Source of the DNA: Paenibacillus sp. 1001270B_150601_E10
Lineage (GTDB): Bacteria > Bacillota > Bacilli > Paenibacillales > Paenibacillaceae
NCBI RefSeq assembly: GCF_015558675.1
Contig: NZ_JADMOL010000004.1
Span: forward strand, 389,628-453,627
Direction: 5' to 3'
DNA length: 64,000 bases
The notes beneath the pieces were generated by a model that was not told the origin of the DNA, searched no databases, and saw only the letters and a program-made list of their open reading frames with translations. Of this stretch, positions 1 through 9,597 are shown piece by piece. The first letter of the stretch is position 1. The number at the start of each line of letters is the position of its first letter. The translations under genes and the position numbers were made by a program.

Positions 1-1
1 A

Positions 2-514
2 AAGGCACTAGCCAAGCTTCAAGGAAAGCTCTATTATGAGCTTGCTTGTGAAGCCATGTCAGCGATCGCAGAACGCATCGTCATCGTAAGCAGACCTGAG
101 TTCCGTTCACAGCTTCAAGGGAATGCCGATGTGATCGAGGATGATCCTGACTTTGCTGGCTGCGGGCCGCTTGCAGGGATCTATTCCGTCATGGAGCGAT
201 ACCCTGCACAGCTGTATGCGGTTCTACCCTGCGACATGCCTTATCTGACCGGTGACGTGCTTGAAGCATTAGCAGCTTCGTATAAAGGAGAGGATGTCCT
301 TGCAGTCTCATTTGCAGGTAAGGATCATCCTTTGGTCGGACTGTATGCATCTACGATGATGGAGCCGATACAGACGGCTTTGAAGCAGGAGAGATATGCG
401 GTCATGAAGCTGCTCCAGACCGTGAATACCAGATTCGTTAAGGGCGAGGAGATCCTACCCGATCAAGAACAGGGAATGTGGACATTTAAAAATATAAACG
501 TTCCGTTGGAATAG
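2..514 (+). CDS. mobA: Molybdenum cofactor guanylyltransferase MobA, 5'-truncated by window edge
   Basis: MobA transfers GMP from GTP to molybdopterin in the cytoplasm, making the guanine dinucleotide form of the molybdenum cofactor. The frame is open from base 2, so the N-terminal nucleotide-binding loop lies outside the window; the first visible residues are KALAKLQGK. Diagnostic motifs follow: a GCGPLAGI segment and VLPCDMPYL, where the aspartate is the usual metal-binding residue of the family, then DHPLVGLY. The first internal ATG is at base 56, but similarity to MobA clearly extends upstream of it. The gene ends 42 bases before the moaA ATG, on the same strand, so the two are probably one cofactor-biosynthesis operon. 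Family assignment is firm; only the start is missing. Confidence 0.9.
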   Translation, partial: KALAKLQGKLYYELACEAMSAIAERIVIVSRPEFRSQLQGNADVIEDDPDFAGCGPLAGIYSVMERYPAQLYAVLPCDMPYLTGDVLEALAASYKGEDVLAVSFAGKDHPLVGLYASTMMEPIQTALKQERYAVMKLLQTVNTRFVKGEEILPDQEQGMWTFKNINVPLE

Positions 515-556
515 ACGGTGGGTTCGTTTACATTCAAAGAAAGGAAGCGTGGGCTT

Positions 557-1570
557 ATGACAGCAGGATGGATGTATGATCAATGGCAGCGCCCCATGCG
601 CGATCTTCGTATCTCAGTTACGGATCGCTGTAATTTTCGATGCACCTATTGCATGCCGAAGGAGATCTTTGGCGATGACTATGCCTTCCTGCCAAAGCAT
701 AAGCTGCTCACTTTTGAAGAGATCACAAGAGTGGCAAGGCTTTGTGCTTCCATGGGCGTGAAGAAGATTCGTCTCACAGGCGGTGAACCGCTGCTGCGTC
801 CACACTTGGACGAATTGGTTCGCATGCTTCTTCAGATTGAAGGCATCGAGGATATCGGCCTTACAACGAATGGACTTCTTTTACGATCACAAGGCGAAGC
901 TTTATATGAAGCGGGGCTTCGAAGAATAAATGTAAGCCTGGATGCTCTCGATCCTGATCGTTTTGCCAAACTGAACGGCAGAGGAATCACTCCAGATGTG
1001 ATCTTGTCCAATATCGAGTGGGCACAGTCGCTTGGATTTAAGATCAAGGTAAATATGGTTGTACAAAAGCATGTCAATGAAGATGACATCCTGCCTATGG
1101 CCGCACATTTGAAAGAGAAGGGCATTACACTGTGCTTTATCGAATTTATGGATGTAGGCAATGACAATGGCTGGAGTATGGAAAAAGTCATTACTAAGCG
1201 TGAGCTTTATGAGATGCTAAACACGGTATATGAGCTTGAGCCTGTAGATGCAGACTACTTTGGCGAAGTGTCGAAACGCTATCGCTATAAAGGCAGTCAT
1301 ACGGAAGTTGGCTTTATTAGTTCCGTGTCGGAAACCTTCTGCTCGTCATGCACCAGAGCTCGTTTATCCTGCGATGGGAGCCTGTACACCTGTTTGTTTG
1401 CTTCGGAAGGGCATGATTTGAAGGAAATGCTTCGCGGCGATGCTGGCGATCAAGAACTGCTCGAAGCCATTCGAGCGATATGGGAGAAGCGAACGGATCG
1501 ATACTCGGATGAACGGTCACTACTTACGCAATCCCGCAAAAAGATCAATATGTCCTATATCGGAGGGTAG
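557..1570 (+). CDS. moaA: GTP 3',8-cyclase MoaA (radical SAM)
   Basis: MoaA converts GTP to 3',8-cyclo-GTP, the first step of molybdopterin synthesis. The protein (337 residues) has the N-terminal radical-SAM cluster motif in [13 protein letters not shown] (CxxxCxxC), the [11 protein letters not shown]-binding motif, a C-terminal second 4Fe-4S site ([16 protein letters not shown] followed by TCLF), and the functionally required C-terminal Gly-Gly. The frame is open upstream to a GTG at 518, but the ATG at 557 is preceded by an AAAGGAAG ribosome site and gives the usual family length, so I chose it. It follows mobA closely on the same strand. All catalytic features look intact. Confidence 0.96.
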   Translation: MTAGWMYDQWQRPMRDLRISVTDRCNFRCTYCMPKEIFGDDYAFLPKHKLLTFEEITRVARLCASMGVKKIRLTGGEPLLRPHLDELVRMLLQIEGIEDIGLTTNGLLLRSQGEALYEAGLRRINVSLDALDPDRFAKLNGRGITPDVILSNIEWAQSLGFKIKVNMVVQKHVNEDDILPMAAHLKEKGITLCFIEFMDVGNDNGWSMEKVITKRELYEMLNTVYELEPVDADYFGEVSKRYRYKGSHTEVGFISSVSETFCSSCTRARLSCDGSLYTCLFASEGHDLKEMLRGDAGDQELLEAIRAIWEKRTDRYSDERSLLTQSRKKINMSYIGG

Positions 1571-1615
1571 ATATGACAGTTGTTAAGAAAAGTCTTTATC
1601 TCCTCTCACAAGAAG

Positions 1616-1672
1616 AAGCCTCCAAGCTGACAAGAATCTGAACCACATGATTCCGTGTCAAGCCGGAGGCTT
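1616..1672. terminator. Inverted repeat between convergent moaA and LPMO genes, likely bidirectional terminator
   Basis: AAGCCTCC (1616-1623) pairs with GGAGGCTT (1665-1672), with extra imperfect pairing just inside. The minus-strand exit is the more T-rich side (CTTCTTCTTG), so it probably ends the LPMO transcript; the plus side has only short T runs. Confidence 0.5.
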
Positions 1673-1708
1673 CATTTGTCATTTCCTACAAAGGCGGTTA
1701 AGACGCTG

Positions 1709-3058
1709 TTACTTTAGGAGCCAAAGAGCTGGTGTCGTAGCAGGTTCCCAGCCTACAAGCGACGTATGCGCCTGGCGGCACTCATACGTGTTGCCGTTAT
1801 AAGTGACCTTTGTTCCAGCAGCATAGGATACGCCTGGTGCCCAAGCAGCAATAGCAGGAGGAGCAGCCGTTGTCGCATTCACAGCGCTGCTTGCTGCGGA
1901 CACATTGCCAGCGGCGTCAACTGCTTTAACCGTGAACGTATAGGAAGTGCTGGCTGTAAGTCCTGTTACATTGTATTCCAGCGTGCTTCCAGATACCGTT
2001 GCAACAAGCGTGCTGCCGCGGAAGATCTGATAGCCAGTAACCCCAACGTTGTCAGTGGATGCGCTCCACATCAGGTTCACGCTAGTGGAAGTAGGCGTGC
2101 CCATGACATGAAGACCTGTAGGAGCAGAAGGCGCCTCCGTATCCACGACAGGAACAGGTGTATTGACGACAACTGCATTGCTGTTAGGAGATGTGTTGCC
2201 TGCTGCATCAACAGCACGAACCGTAAAGGTATAAGAAGTATTACCGGTTAAACCTGTAGCCGTATAATTAAGCGTCGATCCGCTAACGGAAGCGATTTCT
2301 GTGCCATTTCTGTACACCTTGTAGCCTGTTACCCCGACATTGTCCGTTGCAGCGTTCCATGAGAGAGCTGCTGTTGTAGACGTGACGTTGGAGCTTGCAA
2401 GACCTGTAGGAGCTGTTGGTGCTTGGTTATCAACAGGATTGCTGCCTCCGAAGTTAACATCAATCACATTGTAGAAGGCATTTGCGGTATCCGCGATTTC
2501 CCATACAGCAAGAATGACATGGTAGCCAGTACGAGCAGGAACGTTACAGTTGTCAGAATACGAGAATGGAGGACGTTTTCCGTTGTAGTCGACGGAACAG
2601 AATGGAGTAAGATCGAAGGAGTCGCGAGTCAATGCTGCATTAGGATTCCAATTCGGCTTCGTAATATAGTACTTCCAGCTAGTTGTTGCATGAGCGGCAG
2701 TCAGTGTCCAGTGGAATGTAATCGGTCCGCTTGAAATGTTTACTTTGGACCAGCGAGTAGCGGATTGCTCATCAAGCTTAGGGAAAATACCGCCTGCACT
2801 TGCAATTTTGCCGTCTGCAGGACCGGCTTGCGGGAATCCTTTTGGAGCTTCCAAGCTTTGCGGTTCGTAAATAATCGCGCCGCAATCAGAGTTGGCGCCT
2901 GTTTTACACAAATAAGCGCGGCTTCCAGGGGAGTCAATATAGCCATGGGCAAGTGCTTTGTCGGCGAACAAGAACATACAGAACATTGTGATGAGCGTTA
3001 CGCCACTTGCTAAGAGCAGCTTGGTCAACCAAGGATGTTGCAAACGCAGTTCATACAT
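1709..3058 (-). CDS. Secreted AA10 lytic polysaccharide monooxygenase with two FN3 domains and a CBM5/12
   Basis: This is a copper-dependent oxidase that cleaves crystalline chitin (or cellulose) outside the cell. The 449-residue protein has a signal peptide ending ALA before His38; that histidine becomes the mature N-terminus and half of the copper histidine brace. The second brace histidine is in the [10 protein letters not shown] segment. Order: signal 1-37, AA10 domain 38 to about 210, two FN3 repeats to about 400 (both with the [15 protein letters not shown] motif), and a C-terminal CBM5/12 with the AHTSxxGWEP signature and PALW. The frame is open to 3103, but the ATG at 3058 has an AAGGAGG site nine bases upstream, so I start there. 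A longer paralogue lies at 13494-14957. Substrate preference cannot be read from sequence alone, though CBM5/12 and AA10 point to chitin. Confidence 0.93.
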   Translation of the reverse strand: MYELRLQHPWLTKLLLASGVTLITMFCMFLFADKALAHGYIDSPGSRAYLCKTGANSDCGAIIYEPQSLEAPKGFPQAGPADGKIASAGGIFPKLDEQSATRWSKVNISSGPITFHWTLTAAHATTSWKYYITKPNWNPNAALTRDSFDLTPFCSVDYNGKRPPFSYSDNCNVPARTGYHVILAVWEIADTANAFYNVIDVNFGGSNPVDNQAPTAPTGLASSNVTSTTAALSWNAATDNVGVTGYKVYRNGTEIASVSGSTLNYTATGLTGNTSYTFTVRAVDAAGNTSPNSNAVVVNTPVPVVDTEAPSAPTGLHVMGTPTSTSVNLMWSASTDNVGVTGYQIFRGSTLVATVSGSTLEYNVTGLTASTSYTFTVKAVDAAGNVSAASSAVNATTAAPPAIAAWAPGVSYAAGTKVTYNGNTYECRQAHTSLVGWEPATTPALWLLK

Positions 3059-3378
3059 AATCACAGCCTCCTTTGATTTTGGGAATCGGGTTCCCGGCTT
3101 CAAACATGACTAGCAGAGATCCAAAAGTCAGGCAAGCTCCTTTCCTCGAGAGAAATGAACAGTAAATAAGATTTACTGCTTCGAGAGACTAACTCTACCC
3201 TACGCTCCTTTCTATAAGATATTTATATAAACTCATAAAGAGCTTATATACGAAAAAGGAAGACGACAACATACAGAAGGTATCGCAGGTGGTGAGTTGA
3301 GAACTTAGGCGGCTTTTGCGTGCTAGCTCTTGTAGAGGACGTTGAGGAGAGATGAAAGAGTATTGAACTTGACTCTAT

Positions 3379-3407
3379 CATATATGAAAATGTGAAAGTT
3401 ATGTGAA
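3379..3407 (-). promoter_or_regulatory. Candidate sigma-A promoter for the LPMO gene
   Basis: On the minus strand TTCACA (3402-3407) and TATATG (3379-3384) are 17 bases apart, and an overlapping TATGAT (3377-3382) gives 19. It would leave a leader of about 310 bases before the ATG at 3058. The elements are moderate matches, so this is a candidate only. Confidence 0.35.
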
Positions 3408-3822
3408 CGAAATATTTTTTCGCACATTGCGCGGATAATAGTTTTGCTTTATTAGAGCGTTTATCATTTCTTACTACGAGTCACGGATAAGCGCTTTTCT
3501 TTGATGAGTAAGGTAAAGGCTTTAATTTTTGTGAAGAAGGGAAGCACTAACCTCAATAATCTAACTCCCATCCAACATGCCTCCAAATCAAGATATCATT
3601 CCTTTTTAGAAACGACATGTACACATCATTCCTCATCAAAAATAGTTCATGGCTCATAAAGAGTATGCAGCTAAGGAAGGGACGATTACCTAGGATTCAC
3701 GATAGCTATTGCTTCGTCATTGTTCAAGTGCCTTTTGGAAATTGGAACGACGTTCCGTTCCGCCAAACTCAATATATGCAGCCCATGCTTGTCCTCATTC
3801 AATCGAACATCAAAAGAAAAAC
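3408..3822. other. Intergenic region without a convincing gene; one CcpA-like palindrome
   Basis: No frame here has a ribosome site and plausible coding content. The only signal I see is GGATAAGCGCTTTT at 3485-3498, centred on AAGCGCTT, which resembles a weak catabolite-responsive element. The same 14-mer recurs at 53158-53171. Confidence 0.4.
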
Positions 3823-3856
3823 AAGCTAAGTGCTGGTTAGAGCACTTAGCTTTTTT
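3823..3856. terminator. Strong bidirectional terminator
   Basis: A perfect 12-base stem (3823-3834 with 3841-3852, six-base loop) runs into TTTTTT on the plus strand and into a TTGTTTTTCTTTT tract on the minus strand. It lies 60 bases beyond the end of the minus-strand gene at 3917-4360 and most likely terminates it. Confidence 0.85.
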
Positions 3857-3916
3857 CGATCATGATGGAGCAAAAAGGTGAGGGTCTGAACTTGTCAACT
3901 TGAGGGAGAGGGTCGC

Positions 3917-4360
3917 TTAATCGGAATAGGCTCTAGCCGCAAAGCTCTCTGGACCTATGCGAGTAAGCTTAGCATGCTTGCTGTGCTCTGGAGAGGAGAC
4001 GAAGGCTTGATAAATGATAAAGTCTGTATTAGGCGGGAGATAGTCAACACCATTTGAGGAGATGGGAGCTCGATATACTGTATGGTTTCCTTTTGTGCTT
4101 GGTGCTGGGATGGATTGTTCCGTTTGAAATACAAGTACAGCATCTGCTCCTTCTCCGCGATATACGCTAATCAATACGGAAGCGGAGCGAACAAAGCTGT
4201 ATTGCAGCGTATAGTTGAACTCAACGCGAAGGTTTGGACCTGCGCTGCTTGTGTCAAGACCAAGCGTAGCGAACATTTCGGGTGTGCTCGTAATTGGAAT
4301 ATCCAGTACACCTAATTCATTTTCAGCTTGTGATACCTGCTCATCCACTAATTTGGCCAT
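3917..4360 (-). CDS. Conserved hypothetical protein, 147 residues
   Basis: I do not recognise a family. The start at 4360 is well supported by AAAGGAGG upstream. There is no signal peptide, membrane segment or cysteine. After an acidic, helical N-terminus (residues 1-25) the sequence alternates short hydrophobic and polar stretches rich in Thr, Ser, Val and Tyr, as in a beta-sandwich fold. The gene stands alone between a strong terminator and the divergent tetR / P-ATPase operon. A spore-surface or exosporium-type beta protein is conceivable from composition, but nothing in the sequence proves it. Confidence 0.75.
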   Translation of the reverse strand: MAKLVDEQVSQAENELGVLDIPITSTPEMFATLGLDTSSAGPNLRVEFNYTLQYSFVRSASVLISVYRGEGADAVLVFQTEQSIPAPSTKGNHTVYRAPISSNGVDYLPPNTDFIIYQAFVSSPEHSKHAKLTRIGPESFAARAYSD

Positions 4361-4563
4361 AGGGGGATCATCCTCCTTTCTTAATAATGGCAGTATATGA
4401 ACTTACAAGTAATTAGCCTGTATATCAGGCTATACGGGCGCAAAGTTACACGAATGCCCTAATTAGGTTGTGGAATAAAGTTGTGGAATAAATAGGAATC
4501 GTGTATGGATTGTAAATGTGATTCAGATCATAGTTCTCATGGGTACTTATTCGTAAACTAAAA

Positions 4564-4585
4564 ATCAAGTAAGTACTTGCTTGAT
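4564..4585. promoter_or_regulatory. Palindromic operator, probably for the adjacent TetR repressor
   Basis: A 22-base near-perfect palindrome, ATCAAG-n-AAGTACTT-n-CTTGAT, with one mismatched pair. It ends 19 bases before the tetR ATG (4605) and just upstream of the AGGAGG site, so a bound repressor would block both initiation complex and early elongation. Length and symmetry fit TetR-family operators; autoregulation of tetR and the downstream ATPase is inferred. Confidence 0.75.
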
Positions 4586-4604
4586 TAAAGAGAGGAGGAT
4601 GAGC

Positions 4605-5180
4605 ATGAAACTGACAACGAGGGACAAAATAATGTCAGCTGCTCTTGAACATATGGCGCTTCACGGTTTTAAGGGAACGACTACGAAGTGCATTGCCAAA
4701 CAGGCTTCAGTGAATGAAGCAACCATATTTAAGCATTTTAAGGGGAAAGATGAACTGATTCATGAGGCGCTTGAACAGCAGATGAACCTGGTCAAGACAG
4801 AGGTCGATACCTTTTTTCACACCGATCATGAGAATATTCAGGAGCTGCTGTTAGCGAAGATTGATTTCATTAATCATATTTACGAAAGCCATAAAGACTT
4901 TTTCTTAGTGACCATTAAAGAACAAGGCAGCAAAGAGCTCGAATTCATGTATCCGTCGATATTCGAATATATCACGGAGGAGTTGGAGAAAGAGCTTGCA
5001 AAGATGGCGGATGACTCGATCTCAGAGGAAGAGCTTCAGGCCATCGCGATGATTGCGAACAGCGTGCTTCTGACCATCATTTTGGAAAAAATGAAAGCCG
5101 AGTGCTACGGACATCCAATCCGATTGGATATTAAGAAGGAACTGCTCGTTGAGATGTTGATTCGACTTTGGGGACAATAG
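4605..5180 (+). CDS. TetR/AcrR-family transcriptional repressor
   Basis: A 191-residue repressor. Residues about 5-55 form the TetR helix-turn-helix, with the typical GFKGTTTKCIAKQA and ATIFKHFKGKDEL segments; the rest is a divergent all-helical ligand and dimerisation domain. An ATG at 4599 sits almost on top of the GAGGAGG site, while the ATG at 4605 is spaced six bases from it, so 4605 is preferred. The palindrome at 4564-4585 lies directly in front. The P-type ATPase starts 25 bases downstream on the same strand, so the protein most likely controls its own operon in response to an ion or another ligand. The ligand cannot be deduced. Confidence 0.92.
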   Translation: MKLTTRDKIMSAALEHMALHGFKGTTTKCIAKQASVNEATIFKHFKGKDELIHEALEQQMNLVKTEVDTFFHTDHENIQELLLAKIDFINHIYESHKDFFLVTIKEQGSKELEFMYPSIFEYITEELEKELAKMADDSISEEELQAIAMIANSVLLTIILEKMKAECYGHPIRLDIKKELLVEMLIRLWGQ

Positions 5181-5205
5181 AAATCATTAAAGAGAGGTGC
5201 ATTTG

Positions 5206-7863
5206 ATGAAATGGATGGAGAGAACACTGGAGGATATCTTTAAGGCGCTTAAGACAAATAGAGAGAATGGCCTTAGCAGTAAGCAGGCGGCAGAGGTGCT
5301 GCAGCAGAAGGGTTACAATGAGTTCGAAGAAGAGAAAAAGGAGAGCATTGGAGCCAAGCTTCTGCATCAATTGTCTGAGGTAACAACCATCATCTTGTTG
5401 GCAGCCGCGTTGATTTCGACGTATCTTGCGATCACAGAAGGACACGGCTTTGCAGAACCGCTCGTCATCATCGCCATTGTAGCCTTGAACGCTGTGCTCG
5501 GAATAAGACAAGAGCTTAGTGCAGAGAAGGCGCTCGATGCGCTTAAAAATATGAATACGCCAGCGGCAAAGGTTGTGCGAGATGGAATTCTGCAGCCGAT
5601 CACCTCGAAGGAGCTTGTACCTGGCGATATTATCGTGGTAGAGGCAGGAGATATGATACCTGCAGATGCCCGTCTTATAGAGAGTTCCAATCTGCTCGTT
5701 GAGGAGTCAGCCTTGACGGGTGAGAGTGTTCCATCCGAGAAAAATGCACAGGCAGAAGTAAAAGAGTCCGATCCGCTTGGAGATCGCGTCAATATGCTCT
5801 TCTCCGGCTGCTTGGTTACGAATGGCCGCGGCAGAGCGGTAGTCGTTGCAACAGGGATGGAGACAGAGATGGGGAAGATTGCCTCACTTCTCAACAACAC
5901 GAAAAAATCAAAGACACCGCTTCAGCAGCGACTGATCGAGCTTGGCAAGAAGCTGAGCGTCGTAGCGGTCGTATCTGGTGCCATCATCTTTGGCATTGGT
6001 CTTCTCCATGGAGAGACGATGATGGAGATGCTGATGACGGCGGTATCCTTGGCTGTAGCAGCTGTTCCTGAGACCCTGCCGGTTATTGTAACCGTTACGC
6101 TGGCGTTTGGGATTCAAAACATGGTTCGCAAGAATGCGATCATCCGCCGCATTCCAGCGGTCGAGGCGTTAGGCAGCGCGTCTGTTATCTGCTCGGACAA
6201 GACGGGTACGCTGACGCAGAACCAGATGACAATTAAGCAGGTTTGGGCAGTGTCTCAAGAGCCGAAGGCAGAAACAGAAGTCTTTAATGATAAAGAAACA
6301 GAGCTCATCACCATGTTCAGTTTGGCGAGCAATGCATCGATCGAGCTTAATAATGGTGAAGAAACCATCATAGGGGATCCAACGGAGACCGCAATTATTC
6401 GCTTGCTTCAGCAAAAAGGATTTAAGAAGTCTGAGCTCGAGGCGCAGTATCCTCGCGTACATGAGCTTCCCTTCGATTCCTCACGCAAGCTGATGACGAC
6501 GGTTCATCGCACAGAGGACGGATATCTCTCCATCACGAAGGGCGCCTTTGACCGCATTCCGCTAGACCCTCATGCATCTTGCACAAATGAGCATCAGGAG
6601 CGGGCAAATGAGGTGCACGACCAGTTTGCTGAGCAGGCACTGCGAGTTCTAGCTCTAGGCTACAAGCATTATGAGGAGCTTCCAGAGCAGCTGGATGCAG
6701 CGGAGCTGGAGCAGGGCCTTCGCTTTGCAGGATTGGTCGGGATGATCGATCCTCCGCGTCTGGAGAGCAAGGCTGCGGTACAGGCCGCAAAGGATGCGGG
6801 CATCAAGACGGTCATGATTACAGGTGACCATATGGCGACAGCATCAGCTATTGCACGCGAGATCGGCATTCTGGAAGAAGGGGACCTTGCCATCTCAGGT
6901 GCTGAGCTTGAGCGCATGTCTGATGAGGAGTTAAAGCAAAAGGTACGTCAAATCTCGGTATATGGCCGCGTCTCCCCCGAGGATAAGATCCGCATTGTTC
7001 AAGCGTGGCAGGCAAACGGCGAGGTTGTCGCCATGACAGGTGACGGCGTCAATGATGCCCCAGCCTTGAAAGCGGCGGATGTCGGTACGGCCATGGGCAT
7101 CACCGGAACCGATGTTGCAAAGAGTGCTTCCGATATGGTGCTTACAGATGATAACTTTGCAACGATTGTAGATGCGGTAGCAGAAGGCAGACGTGTATAC
7201 GAGAATATTCGCAAGACGCTTTACTTCTTGCTCAGCTGTAACTTTTCTGAGATTATGATCATGATTATTGCGGTAGCGCTCGGCTGGGGACTTCCGGTTA
7301 TTGCGATACAGTTGCTCTTGATCAACGTTGTTGCGGATGGTATTCCGGGCTTCTGCTTGAGCCGTGAGGAGATGGAGCCGGATGCGATGCGGCAGAAGCC
7401 GATTCCTAAGAACGCAGGCATCTTCTCTAACGGATTAGGCAAGAAGATTGCATTCCAAGCTGCTTTGTACACCGTATTGACCTTGCTTGGCTTCTATGTA
7501 GGTAAGTTTGTTCATATCTCCGATAGCGTCATGGCTTCTCATGAAGTTGGACAAACGATGGCTTTTGTTATCCTGGGCTGGTCCTCAGTTGTTCATATCT
7601 TCAACGTTAGAAGCAACACGCAATCGATCTTTACGATTGGCTTTATGTCCAATCGCCCGTTGTTCTGGTGTGCAATGCTTTCCATCGGAATCGTGTTCGC
7701 CATTGCCATTATTCCGGTCTTCATGGAGATCTTCCAGTTGGTCTCCCTTAGCTTCACGCACTGGACAATTGTTACGATTCTTTCCATCGTACCGCTTATC
7801 GTGGTGGAGTTTGCAAAGCTTCGCACACGCCAGAAGCTAAGAGCAGAAGGCCAAATGAGCTAA
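5206..7863 (+). CDS. P-type IIA cation-transporting ATPase, probably Ca2+ export
   Basis: An 885-residue ion pump of the SERCA/PMCA group, which uses ATP to expel Ca2+. Order: N-terminal cation-ATPase domain, TM1-2, actuator domain with TGES, TM3-4, phosphorylation motif SDKTGTLT with phospho-Asp331, nucleotide domain, hinge TGDGVNDAP, and six C-terminal membrane helices. Ca2+-site positions are conserved: TM4 glutamate in VPETLP, TM5 Asn and Glu in CNFSEI, TM6 Asn and Asp in NVVADG. The TM4 motif is PETL rather than the common PEGL. The ATG at 5206 has AGAGAGG eight bases upstream; an in-frame GTG at 5197 lies on that site and was rejected. It forms an operon with the TetR gene, so expression is presumably repressed until a signal appears, unlike a constitutive housekeeping Ca2+ pump. 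Confidence 0.93.
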   Translation: MKWMERTLEDIFKALKTNRENGLSSKQAAEVLQQKGYNEFEEEKKESIGAKLLHQLSEVTTIILLAAALISTYLAITEGHGFAEPLVIIAIVALNAVLGIRQELSAEKALDALKNMNTPAAKVVRDGILQPITSKELVPGDIIVVEAGDMIPADARLIESSNLLVEESALTGESVPSEKNAQAEVKESDPLGDRVNMLFSGCLVTNGRGRAVVVATGMETEMGKIASLLNNTKKSKTPLQQRLIELGKKLSVVAVVSGAIIFGIGLLHGETMMEMLMTAVSLAVAAVPETLPVIVTVTLAFGIQNMVRKNAIIRRIPAVEALGSASVICSDKTGTLTQNQMTIKQVWAVSQEPKAETEVFNDKETELITMFSLASNASIELNNGEETIIGDPTETAIIRLLQQKGFKKSELEAQYPRVHELPFDSSRKLMTTVHRTEDGYLSITKGAFDRIPLDPHASCTNEHQERANEVHDQFAEQALRVLALGYKHYEELPEQLDAAELEQGLRFAGLVGMIDPPRLESKAAVQAAKDAGIKTVMITGDHMATASAIAREIGILEEGDLAISGAELERMSDEELKQKVRQISVYGRVSPEDKIRIVQAWQANGEVVAMTGDGVNDAPALKAADVGTAMGITGTDVAKSASDMVLTDDNFATIVDAVAEGRRVYENIRKTLYFLLSCNFSEIMIMIIAVALGWGLPVIAIQLLLINVVADGIPGFCLSREEMEPDAMRQKPIPKNAGIFSNGLGKKIAFQAALYTVLTLLGFYVGKFVHISDSVMASHEVGQTMAFVILGWSSVVHIFNVRSNTQSIFTIGFMSNRPLFWCAMLSIGIVFAIAIIPVFMEIFQLVSLSFTHWTIVTILSIVPLIVVEFAKLRTRQKLRAEGQMS

Positions 7864-7896
7864 TCCAAGCGATGGGTTAAAAATTGATTAGACATG

Positions 7897-7935
7897 GCCG
7901 CTTCTCGAATACTGTTCTCGGGAGCGGTCTTGTTG
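7897..7935 (+). terminator. Probable terminator of the tetR-ATPase operon
   Basis: Imperfect hairpin: CCGCTTCTCGA pairs with TCGGGAGCGG around an eight-base loop, followed by TCTTGTTG. The tail is weak in T, so the call is moderate. Confidence 0.5.
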
Positions 7936-8099
7936 CGTATAAGGTCATCTAAAGATATAGGGGCAAACAAGATAAAGATATCGTTAAGTGCAATCACGAT
8001 GCATAAGGAATATTAGGATGAACACACTAACGTTATCCTTCTAAAAGGGAAGGGGAGAAGGCGCGAGGCCAGAACCTGCGCCAATCCTGAAATGCCGTG

Positions 8100-8204
8100 T
8101 TACTCCTCTGCGAGTTCTCGGAACGATTTCACTTTACCGTGAGGATGCGGAGTCTGCTTGCGGATTTTGTTTGCATTTTCACGACGATTTTTCGGAATAG
8201 ACAT
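8100..8204 (-). CDS. Small basic protein of 34 residues, DUF6254-like
   Basis: Read directly from the minus strand: ATG at 8204, stop at 8102-8100, preceded by an AAAGGGGG ribosome site eight bases from the start. The N-terminal half is rich in Lys, Arg and Asn; the second half contains the motif HPHGKVKSFRELAEE, which I recognise as the core of a small family in Bacillales (DUF6254, from memory). Function is unknown; short proteins of this kind are often made during sporulation. It lies alone between the ATPase operon and the convergent-to-divergent aldo-keto reductase gene. Coding status is well supported by site and conserved motif; the family name is less certain. Confidence 0.8.
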   Translation of the reverse strand: MSIPKNRRENANKIRKQTPHPHGKVKSFRELAEE

Positions 8205-8472
8205 GAGTCATTCCCCCTTTGGCATTTTGCTTCGGGCGCGTTTTAATTTGGCCATCAACCGCGCTTCGAAGTGGTTTTAGGATAGGCTATGATCGCTTCG
8301 CCTATCCGTGTATAAGTTTGGAGTTTCATTTTGAAATATCTATTCATTTTTTTGAGCATCGAAAGATGCTTTTTCATTTGGAATGCTATATAATGAACCC
8401 GTGTTCACGCGTCTATATGATGCGTAAACGGCATGAACCGATCATGCGCCCTTCACGAGAGGAGAGGATATG

Positions 8473-9468
8473 ATGGAGTACATAGCGAACCCAAAGCGTT
8501 ACGAGACGATGGTTTACAATCGTTGTGGACAATCGGGCTTGAAGCTTCCCGCCATTACGCTTGGTCTATGGCACAACTTTGGAGGTGTGGATCCATATGA
8601 GAATGGCCGCGCCATGGTGCACCGTGCGTTCGATCTAGGGATTACGCACTTCGATCTTGCGAATAACTATGGTCCTCCACCAGGATCAGCCGAAGAGATG
8701 TTTGGGAAGGTACTGGCAACTGATTTCCGGCCATATCGAGATCAGCTCGTGATCTCTACGAAGGCTGGATACTACATGTGGGAAGGTCCATATGGGGAAT
8801 GGGGCTCGAAGAAGTATTTGGTCTCAAGCCTTGATCAAAGCTTGAAGCGCATGGGCCTTGATTACGTCGATATTTTCTATCATCATCGTCCAGATCCAGA
8901 AACTCCGCTTGAAGAAACGATGGACGCACTTGCACATATTGTTCGTTCTGGAAAAGCACTCTATGTTGGGGTGTCCAATTATAATGCGGAACAAACCGCA
9001 CAAGCTGCACAGATTCTTAAAAATATGGGCGTTCGCATGCTCATTCATCAACCTTCGTACTCGATGCTGAACCGTTGGGTGGAGCGAGATGGCCTGCTGG
9101 ATGTGCTTGAGGAGCATGGCGCTGGATGTATTGCGTTTTCACCGTTGCAGCAGGGCTTGTTGACCGGCCGCTATTTGAACGGTATTCCTGAGGATTCAAG
9201 AGCACATAAAGTAACGGGATTCCTGCAGACGAAGGATGTAAATGAAGAAACGCTGCATAAGGTACGGCAGCTTTATACGATTGCCCAACGTCGAGGCCAG
9301 TCCTTATCTCAATTGGCACTTGCTTGGGTGCTGCGCAAAGGACGTGTTACATCTGCATTGATCGGGGCAAGTCGTGTCAGCCAAATCGAGGAGAATGTAA
9401 AGGCAATTGACAATCTCCGATTCGATGAAGAAGAGCTGCAGGAGATAGATCAGATTCTAAATGCTTAA
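8473..9468 (+). CDS. gpr: Aldo-keto reductase of the YghZ (L-glyceraldehyde 3-phosphate reductase) group
   Basis: An NADPH-dependent cytosolic reductase of the AKR14 type. The family reduces L-glyceraldehyde 3-phosphate and other toxic aldehydes such as methylglyoxal. The 331-residue TIM-barrel shows the catalytic tetrad: Asp in HFDLANNYGPPPGS, Tyr in the same loop, Lys in VISTKAGYYMW and His in DIFYHHRPD. The segments GPYGEWGSKKYL and the C-terminal RVTSALIGASR are typical of YghZ. Two ATGs occur in tandem (8470, 8473); the second is better spaced from GGAGAGG and makes the N-terminus MEYIANPKRY align with E. coli YghZ. It is a single-gene unit ending in a strong terminator. Confidence 0.92.
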   Translation: MEYIANPKRYETMVYNRCGQSGLKLPAITLGLWHNFGGVDPYENGRAMVHRAFDLGITHFDLANNYGPPPGSAEEMFGKVLATDFRPYRDQLVISTKAGYYMWEGPYGEWGSKKYLVSSLDQSLKRMGLDYVDIFYHHRPDPETPLEETMDALAHIVRSGKALYVGVSNYNAEQTAQAAQILKNMGVRMLIHQPSYSMLNRWVERDGLLDVLEEHGAGCIAFSPLQQGLLTGRYLNGIPEDSRAHKVTGFLQTKDVNEETLHKVRQLYTIAQRRGQSLSQLALAWVLRKGRVTSALIGASRVSQIEENVKAIDNLRFDEEELQEIDQILNA

Positions 9469-9475
9469 CTTTCAG

Positions 9476-9513
9476 AACCTGTGAAGCATCATTCAGATGC
9501 CCACAGGTTTTTT
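9476..9513 (+). terminator. Intrinsic terminator after the aldo-keto reductase
   Basis: AACCTGTG (9476-9483) pairs with CACAGGTT (9502-9509), with a second inner GCATC/GATGC stem, followed directly by a T tract (9508-9513). Confidence 0.88.
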
Positions 9514-9597
9514 ACATGATTTCATGGCTGCTTAACTGTCTTTGGTATTCGGATGGGTTTGCAGGAATATTACATTTGCACTAACGTTTTGTACTTT

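Noticed and set aside
3617..3829. Open plus-strand frame of 70 codons
   Set aside because: No ribosome site, unconvincing composition, and its stop codon lies inside the terminator stem.
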